A DNA stretch of 21,454 nt, taken from assembly GCA_030625905.1 (NCBI GenBank), contig DAOUQA010000006.1, positions 1-21,454 of the forward strand. The letters run 5' to 3'. The notes under the pieces were generated by a model that was not told where the DNA came from, made no database searches, and worked only from the letters and a program-made list of their open reading frames with translations. This stretch comes from Kiritimatiellales bacterium (GTDB taxonomy: Bacteria; Verrucomicrobiota; Kiritimatiellia; Kiritimatiellales; Pontiellaceae). Both the position numbers and the translations under genes were made by a program. How positions within the stretch are numbered: position 1 is the first letter of the stretch; every line of letters begins with the position of its first letter. Below are positions 1 through 7,180 of the stretch, piece after piece.

Positions 1-64
1 CCAAGATTCCTGCAATCTCCCGCCAGCCCGAACGAACCGGCTCTTCTGTCTTTGTTTTCCCCAT
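1..64 (-). CDS. 5' end of a possible helix-turn-helix DNA-binding protein (runs off the left edge)
   Basis: An ATG at base 64 opens a frame that stays open for 21 codons to the window edge. The visible peptide is lysine- and glutamate-rich at first and then reads SGWREIAGIL. That resembles the first helix of HTH domains of the form W-[KR]-E-I-A-x-x-L-G, found in transcriptional regulators of several environmental phyla, but the recognition helix lies outside the window. A good promoter ends only a few bases before the ATG, so the message would be nearly leaderless, and no Shine-Dalgarno is visible. It occupies the place where infA would usually follow map. The family call rests on about ten residues and is tentative. 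Confidence 0.35.
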   Translation of the reverse strand, partial: MGKTKTEEPVRSGWREIAGIL

Positions 65-70
65 CTCGGG

Positions 71-100
71 AATATAGAAGAATCCGCCCCGCCAAATCAA
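71..100 (-). promoter_or_regulatory. Predicted sigma-70 promoter for the left-edge gene
   Basis: On the minus strand TTGATT (bases 100-95) and TATATT (76-71) are separated by 18 bp, close to the sigma-70 consensus at both boxes. Transcription would be expected to start about seven bases after the -10 box, which is at or next to the ATG at base 64. This suggests the left-edge gene is transcribed on its own and not read through from map. Confidence 0.5.
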
Positions 101-315
101 AGGGATTCCCAAGGTTTGGCGTTCCCGATGGTCACTGCCCCGCTGGCGCGGAGTCTCTTCCACACTTCCTTGGAGGGAGGGCTAAACAGTTCCACACAGG
201 GACTACGCCCTGAAAACCTGACCATTCAATTCAAATTCGCACTGGAACACGTTCCTCTGCGCAAGGCCGCCAAGATGGCGGCGATACGTATCGCAGGCAT
301 CTCGCCTGACTTGAG
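101..315. other. Gene-free spacer between map and the left-edge gene, with short inverted repeats
   Basis: No convincing gene is visible; the open frames here are short and have no family resemblance. The spacer holds a perfect 6-bp hairpin (GCCGCC 266-271, GGCGGC 277-282), a near-palindrome GGAACACGTTCC at 244-255, and matching CCAAGG (109-114) and CCTTGG (168-173) arms. None has a T-tract, so a classical terminator for map is not evident. The texture resembles the repeat-bearing spacers elsewhere in the window. Confidence 0.4.
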
Positions 316-1071
316 TCAACCCGCTTCCGGGATCGTGAGGATTTCGGGCTTTTGCTTGCCGACGGCGATGGTGTGCTCGAAGTGGGCGGAGGGGAGGCGA
401 TCCTTGGTAACGACGGTCCAGCCATCCTTGAGGGTTTCGGTCTTGTGGAGACCGAGATTGATCATGGGTTCGATGGCAAGGGTCATGCCGGCCTTGAGGA
501 CGGGGCCCCTGCCCGCCGGGCCATAGTTGGGGATCTGCGGATCTTCGTGCATCTCGCGGCCGATACCGTGACCAACAAAATCGCGCACGACGGAAAAGCC
601 CGCGCCTTCGGCGACGACCTGCACGGCGTTCGAGATATCGGAAAGCCGGTTGCCTTCGACGGCCTTGGCAATGGCGGAGGCGAGGCATTCCTGCGTGGTA
701 TCGAGCAGGCGTTGCCATTCGGGATCGATTTCCCCCACGGCCACCGTCGTGGCGGTATCGCCGACAAAACCACCATACGCCAAACCAAAATCAATGCTGA
801 CCACATCACCGTCCTTGATGATGCGTTTTCCGGGCACGCCGTGAACCACTTCTTCATTGATGGAACAGCATATGCGGCCGGAAAAGCCGTGGTAGCCGTA
901 GAATGCGCAGCGCCCTTCCTGTTCGCGGGCCAGCTCGGCGGCATACTCGTCGAGTTCCTTTGTGGTAACACCGGGAGCCACCTTGGCGGCAACCTTGTGG
1001 AGGATGGTGGCGGTTTTCCTTGCGCTGATGCGCATGGCCGCAAGTTCATCCGGTTTTTTAACAATGATCAT
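316..1071 (-). CDS. map: Methionine aminopeptidase, type I
   Basis: Removes the initiator methionine from nascent proteins in the cytoplasm. The 251-residue product has the usual length of a type Ia enzyme without an N-terminal zinc finger. The five metal ligands of the pita-bread fold are visible as D94 (SIDFG), D105 (GDTATT), H168 (GHGIG), E201 (IEPM) and E232 (FEHTI), and the substrate-binding His77 sits in INEEVVHGVP. It follows adk as in many spc operons, but a 273-bp repeat-filled gap separates them, so it may have a promoter of its own. It begins MIIVKKPDE at an ATG. What follows is not infA. Confidence 0.97.
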   Translation of the reverse strand: MIIVKKPDELAAMRISARKTATILHKVAAKVAPGVTTKELDEYAAELAREQEGRCAFYGYHGFSGRICCSINEEVVHGVPGKRIIKDGDVVSIDFGLAYGGFVGDTATTVAVGEIDPEWQRLLDTTQECLASAIAKAVEGNRLSDISNAVQVVAEGAGFSVVRDFVGHGIGREMHEDPQIPNYGPAGRGPVLKAGMTLAIEPMINLGLHKTETLKDGWTVVTKDRLPSAHFEHTIAVGKQKPEILTIPEAG

Positions 1072-1120
1072 GGGTTATACCACCAATAAAAACATCCCGC
1101 CGGGTTCGGTGTGATGGTCT

Positions 1121-1203
1121 TTCAACGCAAAGACGCGAAGCCGGCAAAGTTTCGCAGAGCAAACCTTTGCGACCCTCAGCGTACTCTGCACCTTTGCGTT
1201 GAG
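1121..1203. repeat. Inverted-repeat element built of CGCAAAG-type words
   Basis: Perfect 11-bp inverted arms TCAACGCAAAG (1122-1132) and CTTTGCGTTGA (1192-1202) bound about 60 bp made of variants of the same word: CGCGAAG, GGCAAAG and CGCAGAG from the left, then CTTTGCG, CTCAGCG and CTCTGCA toward the right, spaced roughly 9-10 bp. The element sits in the adk-map spacer and has no coding potential. It belongs with the other periodic-word elements in this window. Confidence 0.7.
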
Positions 1204-1239
1204 GTTTTTGTTTCTCATGTGCCAAAAGTTTCTGCGGAT

Positions 1240-1326
1240 AGTATGAGACTTGAAATACGAGATTTGAAACTTGCCAGCCTACGTCTTTGGCTACGGCTGG
1301 TCCGTCGTAGCATTGCGAAGGCGGAA
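1240..1326. repeat. Second spacer element with GCTACG/CGTAGC hairpin
   Basis: GCTACG (1290-1295) and CGTAGC (1306-1311) form a 6-bp hairpin inside a longer imperfect palindrome. The right flank CGTAGCATTGCGAAGGCGG (1306-1324) closely matches CGTAGCCTTGGCGAAGCGG at 14142-14160 in the rpsG-fusA spacer. To the left lie two related A/T-rich words, GACTTGAAATACG and GATTTGAAACTTG, about 14 bp apart. The element lies directly against the 3' end of adk. Confidence 0.5.
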
Positions 1327-1344
1327 AACCTGAAATTCACCAAT

Positions 1345-1992
1345 CTAACCGTTGAGGGCTTCGAGCGTGAACGCATAGGTGCTTCCCGGCGTCATAGAGG
1401 CATCGACATCAAGAATCAGGTCTTGCTCGCGGTAGTAGCTAATGAGCGGAGCGGTCTGGTTTTTGTAGACCGACAGGCGGTTTCGGACTGTTTCTTCATT
1501 ATCGTCCGGGCGCTGATAAAGCTCGGCTCCGTCGTTATCGCAAATACCTTCGGTCTTCGGCGGGATATTGACCATGTGGTAGACCGCACCGCAGGCTTTG
1601 CAGATGCGGCGGCCGGAAAGGCGCCGAATGAGCATATCGTCGGGGACGCTCATGTTGACCACTTTCAGCAGTGTGCCGCCGATTTCCGTGAGCAGTTGAT
1701 CGAACAACTTGGCTTGCTCCAGCGTACGAGGGAATCCGTCGAACATGAAACGGGCATCGCCGGCGGCTTGCGCAATCCGTTCCTTGATGATGCCGAGGAT
1801 CACCGGATCGGGCACCAGTTCGCCTTTTTCCATGAAGACCTTTGCTCCGGGGCCAATGGGGCTTCCGGCCTTGATCGCCGCACGGAGCATATCGCCCGTT
1901 GAAACGTGAATGAAATCAGTCTCGTCCCTCAGGGACTCAGCAAGTGTGCCTTTTCCTGCACCTGGAGGCCCCAATAGAATGATAGCGTTCAT
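1345..1992 (-). CDS. adk: Adenylate kinase, long form with zinc-type lid
   Basis: Catalyses ATP + AMP to 2 ADP in the cytoplasm. The P-loop GPPGAGKG is at residues 8-15, the AMP site is seen in STGDMLR and DGFPRT, and the LID carries C131-x2-C134, C151 and D154, the Cys3-Asp zinc arrangement known from Gram-positive and other enzymes and absent from E. coli Adk. The 215-residue length is normal for the long form. Its ATG overlaps the secY stop in an ATGA junction, implying translational coupling. It is followed by a long repeat-bearing spacer before map. Confidence 0.97.
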   Translation of the reverse strand: MNAIILLGPPGAGKGTLAESLRDETDFIHVSTGDMLRAAIKAGSPIGPGAKVFMEKGELVPDPVILGIIKERIAQAAGDARFMFDGFPRTLEQAKLFDQLLTEIGGTLLKVVNMSVPDDMLIRRLSGRRICKACGAVYHMVNIPPKTEGICDNDGAELYQRPDDNEETVRNRLSVYKNQTAPLISYYREQDLILDVDASMTPGSTYAFTLEALNG

Positions 1993-3326
1993 CGTTTGCG
2001 CATCTTTCCTTTTTTCAAGAAGCCGTCATAGTGGCGCATCAAAAGATGCGACTCAATCTGGCGCATGGTATCGAGCATCACGCCCACAATAATCAGCAGG
2101 CTGGTTCCCCCGAAGAAGGAGGCGACAATCCACGGAACATTAAGCTGGGCGGTCATGATATTCGGCATAACGGCAATGGCGGTCAGGAAAACCGCACCGG
2201 CCAGTGTAAGGCGGGTCATGGTGCGGTCGAGGAATTCAGCCGTCGGACGCCCCGGACGGATTCCGGGAACATAGCCGCCCTGTGTCTTGAGGTTGTCGGC
2301 GATCTGGATCGGGTTGAACTGCGTGGAGACCCAGAAATAGGAGAAGAAGAGAATCATCAGGCCGAACCAGAACATGTACCAGCCGGAGCCCGCAAAGGTA
2401 TTCGCCGCCGCCTGCGCCCACTGGAACGGGAGGAAACCAAGAACCTTCGGCGGAATGGCCAGGATCGCGGAAGCAAAGATGATCGGCATTACGCCCGAAT
2501 AGTTCACGCGCAACGGCAGGTGCTGCGTTCCACCCTGCATCATTTTCCGACCCACCATGCGCTTGGCAAACTGCACCGGAATCTTTTGCTGGGCCTGCGT
2601 TACGGCCACCACGCCAAGGATCACGAAGAAGATGAGCGCAATCAGCAGGATCATATGGAACACCCCGATCTCGGCAATGCCGTCCACCGGCGTCAACTTG
2701 TCGATGAGGGCTTTCACTGCCATCGGCATCCTGCTGACGATGTTAACCGTAATGATAATGGAAATACCATTGCCGATACCGCGATCCGTGATCTGCTCGC
2801 CAATCCACATCAGCAACAACGAACCGGTTACGATGGCCAGTACGGTCATCAAGACAAATCCAACGCCAGGAATACGAACCACCTCGGCCGGAAGGCCGAA
2901 ATAGCCGCCGGAAACCAGCGCCGTCCCCATGGCGAAGGCCTGGATGGAGCAAAGGATTACCGTTAAATAGCGGGTATACTGCGTGATTTTCTGGCGGCCG
3001 ACATCGCCTTCGCGCGCCAGTTTTTCCAGATGCGGCACTACGGCTGTCATCAACTGCAGGATAATGGATGCGCTAATGTAGGGCATGATGCCCAACGAAC
3101 CGATGGAGCACTGCAACAGCGCGCCACCGCTAAAGAGGTTGAACATTCCAAGCAGTCCGCTTTCCGCACCGCCTTGCGCCTCGAAAAACTGGCGGATAGC
3201 GAGCGCGTCCACACCCGGAAGCGGAATCGCGGCAATAAGACGGCAAATAAAGATCAGGCCAAAGGTGAACAGGATGCGCTGCCTAAGCTCGGTGATCTTG
3301 AAGGTATTGATGAATGCTGAAAGCAT
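1989..3326 (-). CDS. secY: Preprotein translocase subunit SecY
   Basis: Core channel of the Sec translocon in the inner membrane. The 445-residue product is the expected length, has about ten hydrophobic segments, and starts with the family-typical ITELRQRILFTFGLIFICRL stretch. The first periplasmic region carries GLLGMFNLFSGGAL, followed by LGIMPYISASII, both strongly conserved SecY regions. It sits between rplO (18 bp) and adk (4-bp overlap), the standard spc position. No defects seen. Confidence 0.98.
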   Translation of the reverse strand: MLSAFINTFKITELRQRILFTFGLIFICRLIAAIPLPGVDALAIRQFFEAQGGAESGLLGMFNLFSGGALLQCSIGSLGIMPYISASIILQLMTAVVPHLEKLAREGDVGRQKITQYTRYLTVILCSIQAFAMGTALVSGGYFGLPAEVVRIPGVGFVLMTVLAIVTGSLLLMWIGEQITDRGIGNGISIIITVNIVSRMPMAVKALIDKLTPVDGIAEIGVFHMILLIALIFFVILGVVAVTQAQQKIPVQFAKRMVGRKMMQGGTQHLPLRVNYSGVMPIIFASAILAIPPKVLGFLPFQWAQAAANTFAGSGWYMFWFGLMILFFSYFWVSTQFNPIQIADNLKTQGGYVPGIRPGRPTAEFLDRTMTRLTLAGAVFLTAIAVMPNIMTAQLNVPWIVASFFGGTSLLIIVGVMLDTMRQIESHLLMRHYDGFLKKGKMRKR

Positions 3327-3344
3327 GGGTGAGCCCTTTCGGTT

Positions 3345-3785
3345 TTAGACGATTTCGCAAGTACCGCCAGCGGCTTCGATTTTCTCCTTTGCCGAAGCGG
3401 AAAAGGCATTGGCCTTGACCGTCAATTTCTTCTCCACGGCTCCGTTTCCAAGAATCTTCACGCCGTCGAAACGCCCGTTGACCAATCCTTTTTCCTTAAG
3501 CAGTTCAATGGTGACTTCGACGCCCTCGTCGAACTTGGAGAGTGCCTCGAGGTTCACCGGAACGATGGTCTTACGGGTAAAGTTTGTGAACCCGCGCTTT
3601 GGAAGCTTGCGAACGAAAGGCATTTGTCCGCCTTCGAACAGCGGCTTGTGCACGCTGCCGGTACGGGACATCTGACCCTTGTGACCACGCCCGGAGGTTT
3701 TTCCCTTTCCTGACGCACGTCCGCGACCGAGGCGGATTCTCCGATGCTTTGAACCTTCTGTTGTCTGCAATGAATGCAAATCCAT
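3345..3785 (-). CDS. rplO: 50S ribosomal protein L15
   Basis: Late-assembly protein of the large subunit. The 146-residue product begins MDLHSLQTTEGSKHRRIRLG and continues with the basic glycine-rich RGRASGKGKTSGRGHKGQ region that threads into 23S rRNA; the globular C-terminus ends AGGTCEIV. An AGAGGA Shine-Dalgarno precedes the ATG. It follows rpsE by 21 bp with no rpmD (L30) in between, and precedes secY. Confidence 0.98.
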   Translation of the reverse strand: MDLHSLQTTEGSKHRRIRLGRGRASGKGKTSGRGHKGQMSRTGSVHKPLFEGGQMPFVRKLPKRGFTNFTRKTIVPVNLEALSKFDEGVEVTIELLKEKGLVNGRFDGVKILGNGAVEKKLTVKANAFSASAKEKIEAAGGTCEIV

Positions 3786-3806
3786 GACTAAATCCTCTTG
3801 ATGAAA

Positions 3807-4352
3807 TTAACCTTTGCGGATGGCCAGTGCCTCTTCCTTGGTGCGCAACTGACCCAAGGCCTTCAACGTTGCCTTTGTTACGTTCAGGTGGTTGTTGCTG
3901 CCCAGTGATTTCGCGAGTACGTCGCGAACCCCGGCAAGCTCGAGCACAGCACGGCAGGGACCGCCCGCAATGATTCCGGTACCTTCGGAAGCCGGGCGAA
4001 TCAGCACTTGCGCACCACTGTATTTTCCGGTGGCAGCGTGCGGTAGCGTGGTTCCGCGCATCGTGACATTGTTCAGATTGCGCTTGGCCACTTCTCCGGC
4101 CTTGCGAATGGCTTCCGCCACTTCGGCCGCTTTTCCGAGCCCGTATCCGACGCGACCCTTGCGGTTACCGACAACAACCAGCGCTCCAAAGCTAAACCGG
4201 CGTCCACCCTTGACTACTTTCGAGTTGCGGCTGATGTGAACTACGCGCTCTTCGAATTCCGGCTTTTCCCGGACCTCACCGTCGCGACGACCCTTGCGGC
4301 CACGTCCACCGCCATCCCGGCGCCCTCTACGTTCTGTACGTTCTTCTGCCAT
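3807..4352 (-). CDS. rpsE: 30S ribosomal protein S5
   Basis: Small-subunit protein at the mRNA entry and decoding region. After a very basic, arginine/glycine-rich N-terminal extension of about 30 residues comes the double-stranded RNA-binding-like S5 domain (EERVVHISRNSKVVKGGRRF onward) and then the C-terminal fold with GTGIIAGGPCRAVLE. Total length is 181 residues. AAGGAG precedes the start. It follows rplR and precedes rplO. The extension is longer than in E. coli S5 but similar tails occur in other phyla. Confidence 0.98.
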   Translation of the reverse strand: MAEERTERRGRRDGGGRGRKGRRDGEVREKPEFEERVVHISRNSKVVKGGRRFSFGALVVVGNRKGRVGYGLGKAAEVAEAIRKAGEVAKRNLNNVTMRGTTLPHAATGKYSGAQVLIRPASEGTGIIAGGPCRAVLELAGVRDVLAKSLGSNNHLNVTKATLKALGQLRTKEEALAIRKG

Positions 4353-4374
4353 TTAGGAAACTCCTTGAATCTAC

Positions 4375-4710
4375 CTAGAATTTAAGCCCCGCCTCGCGTG
4401 CGCCGTCTGCGAGTGCCTTGAGATTGTTACCAAAAGCGAATCCGCCACGATCGAACACAACCGTTTTAATGCCCTTGTCCTTGGCGGCCTCGGCGGCCTT
4501 GGTGCCAAGCGCCTTGGCGGTTTCGGCGTTTTTTCCATCGACTGAAACACCAACCAGCGTTACGCGGGCGTCGTCATCGATAAACTGCACTTCGAGACGC
4601 TTGTTGGAGCGGTACACCGCCATCCGCGGCCGGTCGGCCGTGCCTGCAATCTTCTTGCGCACACGCAAGTGCCGACGAACCCTGAACTCTTTTTTCGTTT
4701 TAATACCCAT
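4375..4710 (-). CDS. rplR: 50S ribosomal protein L18
   Basis: 5S rRNA-binding protein of the central protuberance. The 111-residue product has the arginine-rich N-terminus (RVRRHLRVRKKIAGTADRPR), the VYRSNKRLEVQFIDD strand, and the C-terminal FDRGGFAFGNNLKALADGAREAGL signature. The start lies 2 bp after the rplF stop, which suggests coupled translation. Length and order are normal. Confidence 0.98.
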   Translation of the reverse strand: MGIKTKKEFRVRRHLRVRKKIAGTADRPRMAVYRSNKRLEVQFIDDDARVTLVGVSVDGKNAETAKALGTKAAEAAKDKGIKTVVFDRGGFAFGNNLKALADGAREAGLKF

Positions 4711-4712
4711 GA

Positions 4713-5249
4713 TTATGCAACCGCCTTACCTTCCTTACGGCGAACCTTCTCGTCGGAGTAGCGCACGCCTTTCCCTTTGTACGGCTCGACCGGAGAGTAG
4801 TCGCGAATACGTGCGGCTACCTGCCCGACCAGTTGTTTGTCAATCCCTTCGATGGCCACCGTGGTGCCACCCTGGACATCGACCTTGATCCCTTCCGGAA
4901 TGCGGTAGGTGATGTCGTGCGAATAGCCAAGGGCAAGGACGATGTCCATGCCATTCAGCTGGGCCTTGTAGCCGACACCATCGATCAAAAGCGTTTTCTT
5001 GTAGCCCGTGTTCACGCCGCAAACCATGTTATTGATGATGCTGCGCACCGTGCCGAACATTGCCGCACTGTGCCGTGAGTCATCCGCACGGGAAACCACC
5101 ACGGTATTGTCTTCGACCTTGACCACGATGCATTCCGGCACCGTGTAGGTGGACTCCCCTTTTGGCCCCTTCACGGCAACCGTGGCTCCGGTGGTTTCGA
5201 CCGTTACTCCGGTGGGAAGTAAAATCGGCTGTTTTCCTATTCTAGACAT
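4713..5249 (-). CDS. rplF: 50S ribosomal protein L6
   Basis: Large-subunit protein near the factor-binding stalk base. The 178-residue product begins MSRIGKQPILLPTGVTV and has two tandem L6 folds, with VKGPKGE early and the conserved C-terminal IRDYSPVEPYKGKGVRY. It lies between rpsH and rplR with tight spacing, as expected for an spc operon. Confidence 0.98.
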   Translation of the reverse strand: MSRIGKQPILLPTGVTVETTGATVAVKGPKGESTYTVPECIVVKVEDNTVVVSRADDSRHSAAMFGTVRSIINNMVCGVNTGYKKTLLIDGVGYKAQLNGMDIVLALGYSHDITYRIPEGIKVDVQGGTTVAIEGIDKQLVGQVAARIRDYSPVEPYKGKGVRYSDEKVRRKEGKAVA

Positions 5250-5268
5250 AACTTAACCCCAAATTTTC

Positions 5269-5667
5269 CTACCAGACATAGCAGAGGACTTCGCCCCCGA
5301 CTTTTTGCTGTCTGGCATCGTTGTCGGTCATCACTCCCGAAGAAGTGCTCAAAATGGCAACGCCAATTCCGCCCAGTACGCGCGGAACCTCGTCCGAAGC
5401 CACATACTTGCGGCAGCTTGGCTTGCTGATGCGGCGAAGCCCCAGAATGATCGGCTCGCGCTCAACCGTGTATTTCAGGAAAATGTTGAGCACGCTTTTC
5501 CCGTCCTCGTTTTCCATGGTGTAGTCCTTGATGAAACCTTCCGATTTCAACAACCGCGCAATTTCGCTCTTCATCTTGGAATGCGGCATTTGCACAATCT
5601 TCTTCTCCGCCATATTCGCATTGCGAATACGCGTCAACATGTCAGCTATTGGATCCGTTAAAACCAT
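5269..5667 (-). CDS. rpsH: 30S ribosomal protein S8
   Basis: Primary 16S rRNA-binding protein of the platform; in E. coli it is also the translational repressor of the spc operon. The 132-residue product has MVLTDPIADMLTRIRNAN at the N-terminus and STSSGVMTDNDARQQKVGGE near the C-terminus, both family hallmarks. It follows rplE by only 17 bp, so rpsN (S14), usually between these two, is not here. Confidence 0.98.
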   Translation of the reverse strand: MVLTDPIADMLTRIRNANMAEKKIVQMPHSKMKSEIARLLKSEGFIKDYTMENEDGKSVLNIFLKYTVEREPIILGLRRISKPSCRKYVASDEVPRVLGGIGVAILSTSSGVMTDNDARQQKVGGEVLCYVW

Positions 5668-5684
5668 TTTAATACCTTCGCTTC

Positions 5685-6230
5685 TTAATTGCTCACTGCA
5701 AACGGCATGCCCATGAGCTTGAGAAGCTCCATGGCTTCCGCATCGCTCTTCGCCGATGTTACAAACGTGATATCCATACCATGCACCTTCTTCACCTTAT
5801 CCGGGTCGATTTCGGGAAACACGGTCTGTTCCTGCATACCCATGGAATAGTTGCCCTGCCCGTCGAACGAACTGCCGGGGACACCGCGGAAGTCGCGGAT
5901 GCGCGGCAGCGCCACGTTCAGGAGACGATCCATGAATTCGTACATGCGGTTGCTGCGCAATGTGACCTTGGCACCAATCGGCATGCCTTCGCGCAGCTTG
6001 AAGTTCGAAACGCTGAGCTTCGCCTTGGTAATCACCGCTTTCTGGCCGGTAATCTTGCCAAGGTCGTCGGCCACGGCCTGCAAGGCATCGCGGTCGTGCG
6101 CTGTCGAAACGCACAAGTTCAGCACAATCTTCTCGATCTTCGGCACCTGCATTTTGTTTTTGTAGCCCTGGGACTTGATCAGCTCCGGGGCAACCACATC
6201 TTTATACTTGGTTTTCATTGTTGGGACCAT
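5685..6230 (-). CDS. rplE: 50S ribosomal protein L5
   Basis: Binds 5S rRNA and contacts the P-site tRNA. The 181-residue product contains the conserved VPKIEKIVLNLCV, KAVITKAKLSVSNFKLREG and GNYSMGMQEQTVFPEID stretches. The first ATG is preferred because GGAGG lies about ten bases before it; the internal ATG four codons later is too far from that site. Just upstream, in the 44-bp gap after rplX, is a hairpin followed by six T residues. Confidence 0.98.
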   Translation of the reverse strand: MVPTMKTKYKDVVAPELIKSQGYKNKMQVPKIEKIVLNLCVSTAHDRDALQAVADDLGKITGQKAVITKAKLSVSNFKLREGMPIGAKVTLRSNRMYEFMDRLLNVALPRIRDFRGVPGSSFDGQGNYSMGMQEQTVFPEIDPDKVKKVHGMDITFVTSAKSDAEAMELLKLMGMPFAVSN

Positions 6231-6245
6231 TTTAACCCGTCCTCC

Positions 6246-6272
6246 AAAAAATCTTGTTCCAAACCCTGGAAC
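6246..6272 (-). terminator. Hairpin plus T6 in the rplX-rplE gap (possible attenuator)
   Basis: On the minus strand GTTCCA (6272-6267) and TGGAAC (6261-6256) form a perfect 6-bp stem with a 5-base loop. AAGA and TTTTTT (6251-6246) follow, and then the GGAGG ribosome-binding site of rplE. It has the form of a weak intrinsic terminator or attenuator, but the stem has only three G-C pairs and lies inside an essential operon, so complete termination is unlikely. Confidence 0.35.
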
Positions 6273-6274
6273 GG

Positions 6275-6511
6275 TTATCCAGACACCTTCAGGTTGGAGA
6301 TCGCGATGGACGCTTCCATCTCAACCACTCCGCCCTTCGGATTTTCCTCTGTTTTACGCATGTGCTTCTTCGCAAGGTTCAACCCCTCGACCAGTGCACG
6401 TCCTTTCTGCGGAACGATCTGGAGAACCTTGCCGGACTTCCCCTTTTCATCGCCGGCGATTACGGTAACGGTATCGCCCTTCTTGATATGGTATTTTTCA
6501 ACATTCTTCAT
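6275..6511 (-). CDS. rplX: 50S ribosomal protein L24, short form
   Basis: Assembly-initiating large-subunit protein. The 78-residue product contains the KOW motif (KKGDTVTVIAGDEKGKSGKV) and LVEGLNLAKKHMRKT. It ends shortly after EASIAISNLKVSG, so it lacks the roughly 25-residue C-terminal tail of E. coli L24 (104 residues). The following bases encode no continuation in any frame, so this looks like a true short form and not a frameshift. AAGGGA precedes the ATG. Confidence 0.95.
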   Translation of the reverse strand: MKNVEKYHIKKGDTVTVIAGDEKGKSGKVLQIVPQKGRALVEGLNLAKKHMRKTEENPKGGVVEMEASIAISNLKVSG

Positions 6512-6532
6512 ACTAAATCCCTTACGATGCGC

Positions 6533-6898
6533 CTACAGCACTTCCGGTGCGAGCGACACAACCTTCATATAGTCCGCATCGCGCAATTCCCTGGCGACCG
6601 GCCCGAAGATACGGGTGCCGCGCGGATTACCGGTGTCGTCGATGAGCACGGCCGCATTGCTATCGAAGCGCAGGCACGAACCATCGGAACGGCGGATGCT
6701 GCTCTTTGTGCGGACAATCACCGCCCGGCAAAGCTCGCCCTTCTTGACGACCCCATTCGGCTGGGCTTCCTTCACAGTAACCCGGATAACCTCGCCCACA
6801 CGCGCAAACTTGCGCTTGGTTCCGAGGATGCGGATGCACATGACACTGCGCGCCCCCGAGTTATCTGCCACTTTCAAACGTGTTTGTTCCAAAATCAT
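6533..6898 (-). CDS. rplN: 50S ribosomal protein L14
   Basis: Beta-barrel protein at the subunit interface. The 121-residue product begins MILEQTRLKVADNSGARSVM, the family signature, and carries GTRIFGPVARELRD near the C-terminus. Placement after rpsQ and before rplX is canonical. One difference from many homologues is the TKSSIRRSDGSCLRFDSNAA segment, which still keeps the conserved R-F-D-N-A pattern. Confidence 0.98.
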   Translation of the reverse strand: MILEQTRLKVADNSGARSVMCIRILGTKRKFARVGEVIRVTVKEAQPNGVVKKGELCRAVIVRTKSSIRRSDGSCLRFDSNAAVLIDDTGNPRGTRIFGPVARELRDADYMKVVSLAPEVL

Positions 6899-6909
6899 TG
6901 AACTTCACC

Positions 6910-7176
6910 CTATTTAGAAGATTCAGAAATAATGTCCACCAAGCGCCAGCGCTTCAAGCGGCTGAGCGGGCGGGTTTCCGTCACACGAACCACGTCGCCG
7001 AGCTTAGCGCGGTTTTCCTCGTCGTGGGCATGCACCTTTTTCTTGATGCGGATTTCCTTCCCGTACAACGGATGGCGAACACGCCGTTCAATCATCACAA
7101 CGATGGTCTTGTCGGCCTTGTCGCTGCACACACGCCCTTCGCGTGTTTTCCTCAGATTTCTTTTTACCTCTTCCAT
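6910..7176 (-). CDS. rpsQ: 30S ribosomal protein S17
   Basis: OB-fold primary 16S rRNA-binding protein. From the chosen ATG the product is 88 residues, beginning MEEVKRNLRKTREGRV and including DKADKTIVVMIERRVRHPLYGK and the C-terminal RPLSRLKRWRLVDI. A TTG five codons upstream would overlap the end of rpmC. The ATG at 7176 is preferred because GAAGGG lies seven bases before it and only four bases separate it from the rpmC stop. Confidence 0.97.
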   Translation of the reverse strand: MEEVKRNLRKTREGRVCSDKADKTIVVMIERRVRHPLYGKEIRIKKKVHAHDEENRAKLGDVVRVTETRPLSRLKRWRLVDIISESSK

Positions 7177-7180
7177 ACCT

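Noticed and set aside
1111..1902. Plus-strand open frame of 263 codons over the adk gene and its spacer
   Set aside because: It reads through the CGCAAAG repeat element and then antisense to adk; no recognisable domain.
2031..2966. Plus-strand open frame of 311 codons opposite secY
   Set aside because: Extremely histidine-, arginine- and asparagine-rich composition produced by the reverse strand of a membrane protein gene.
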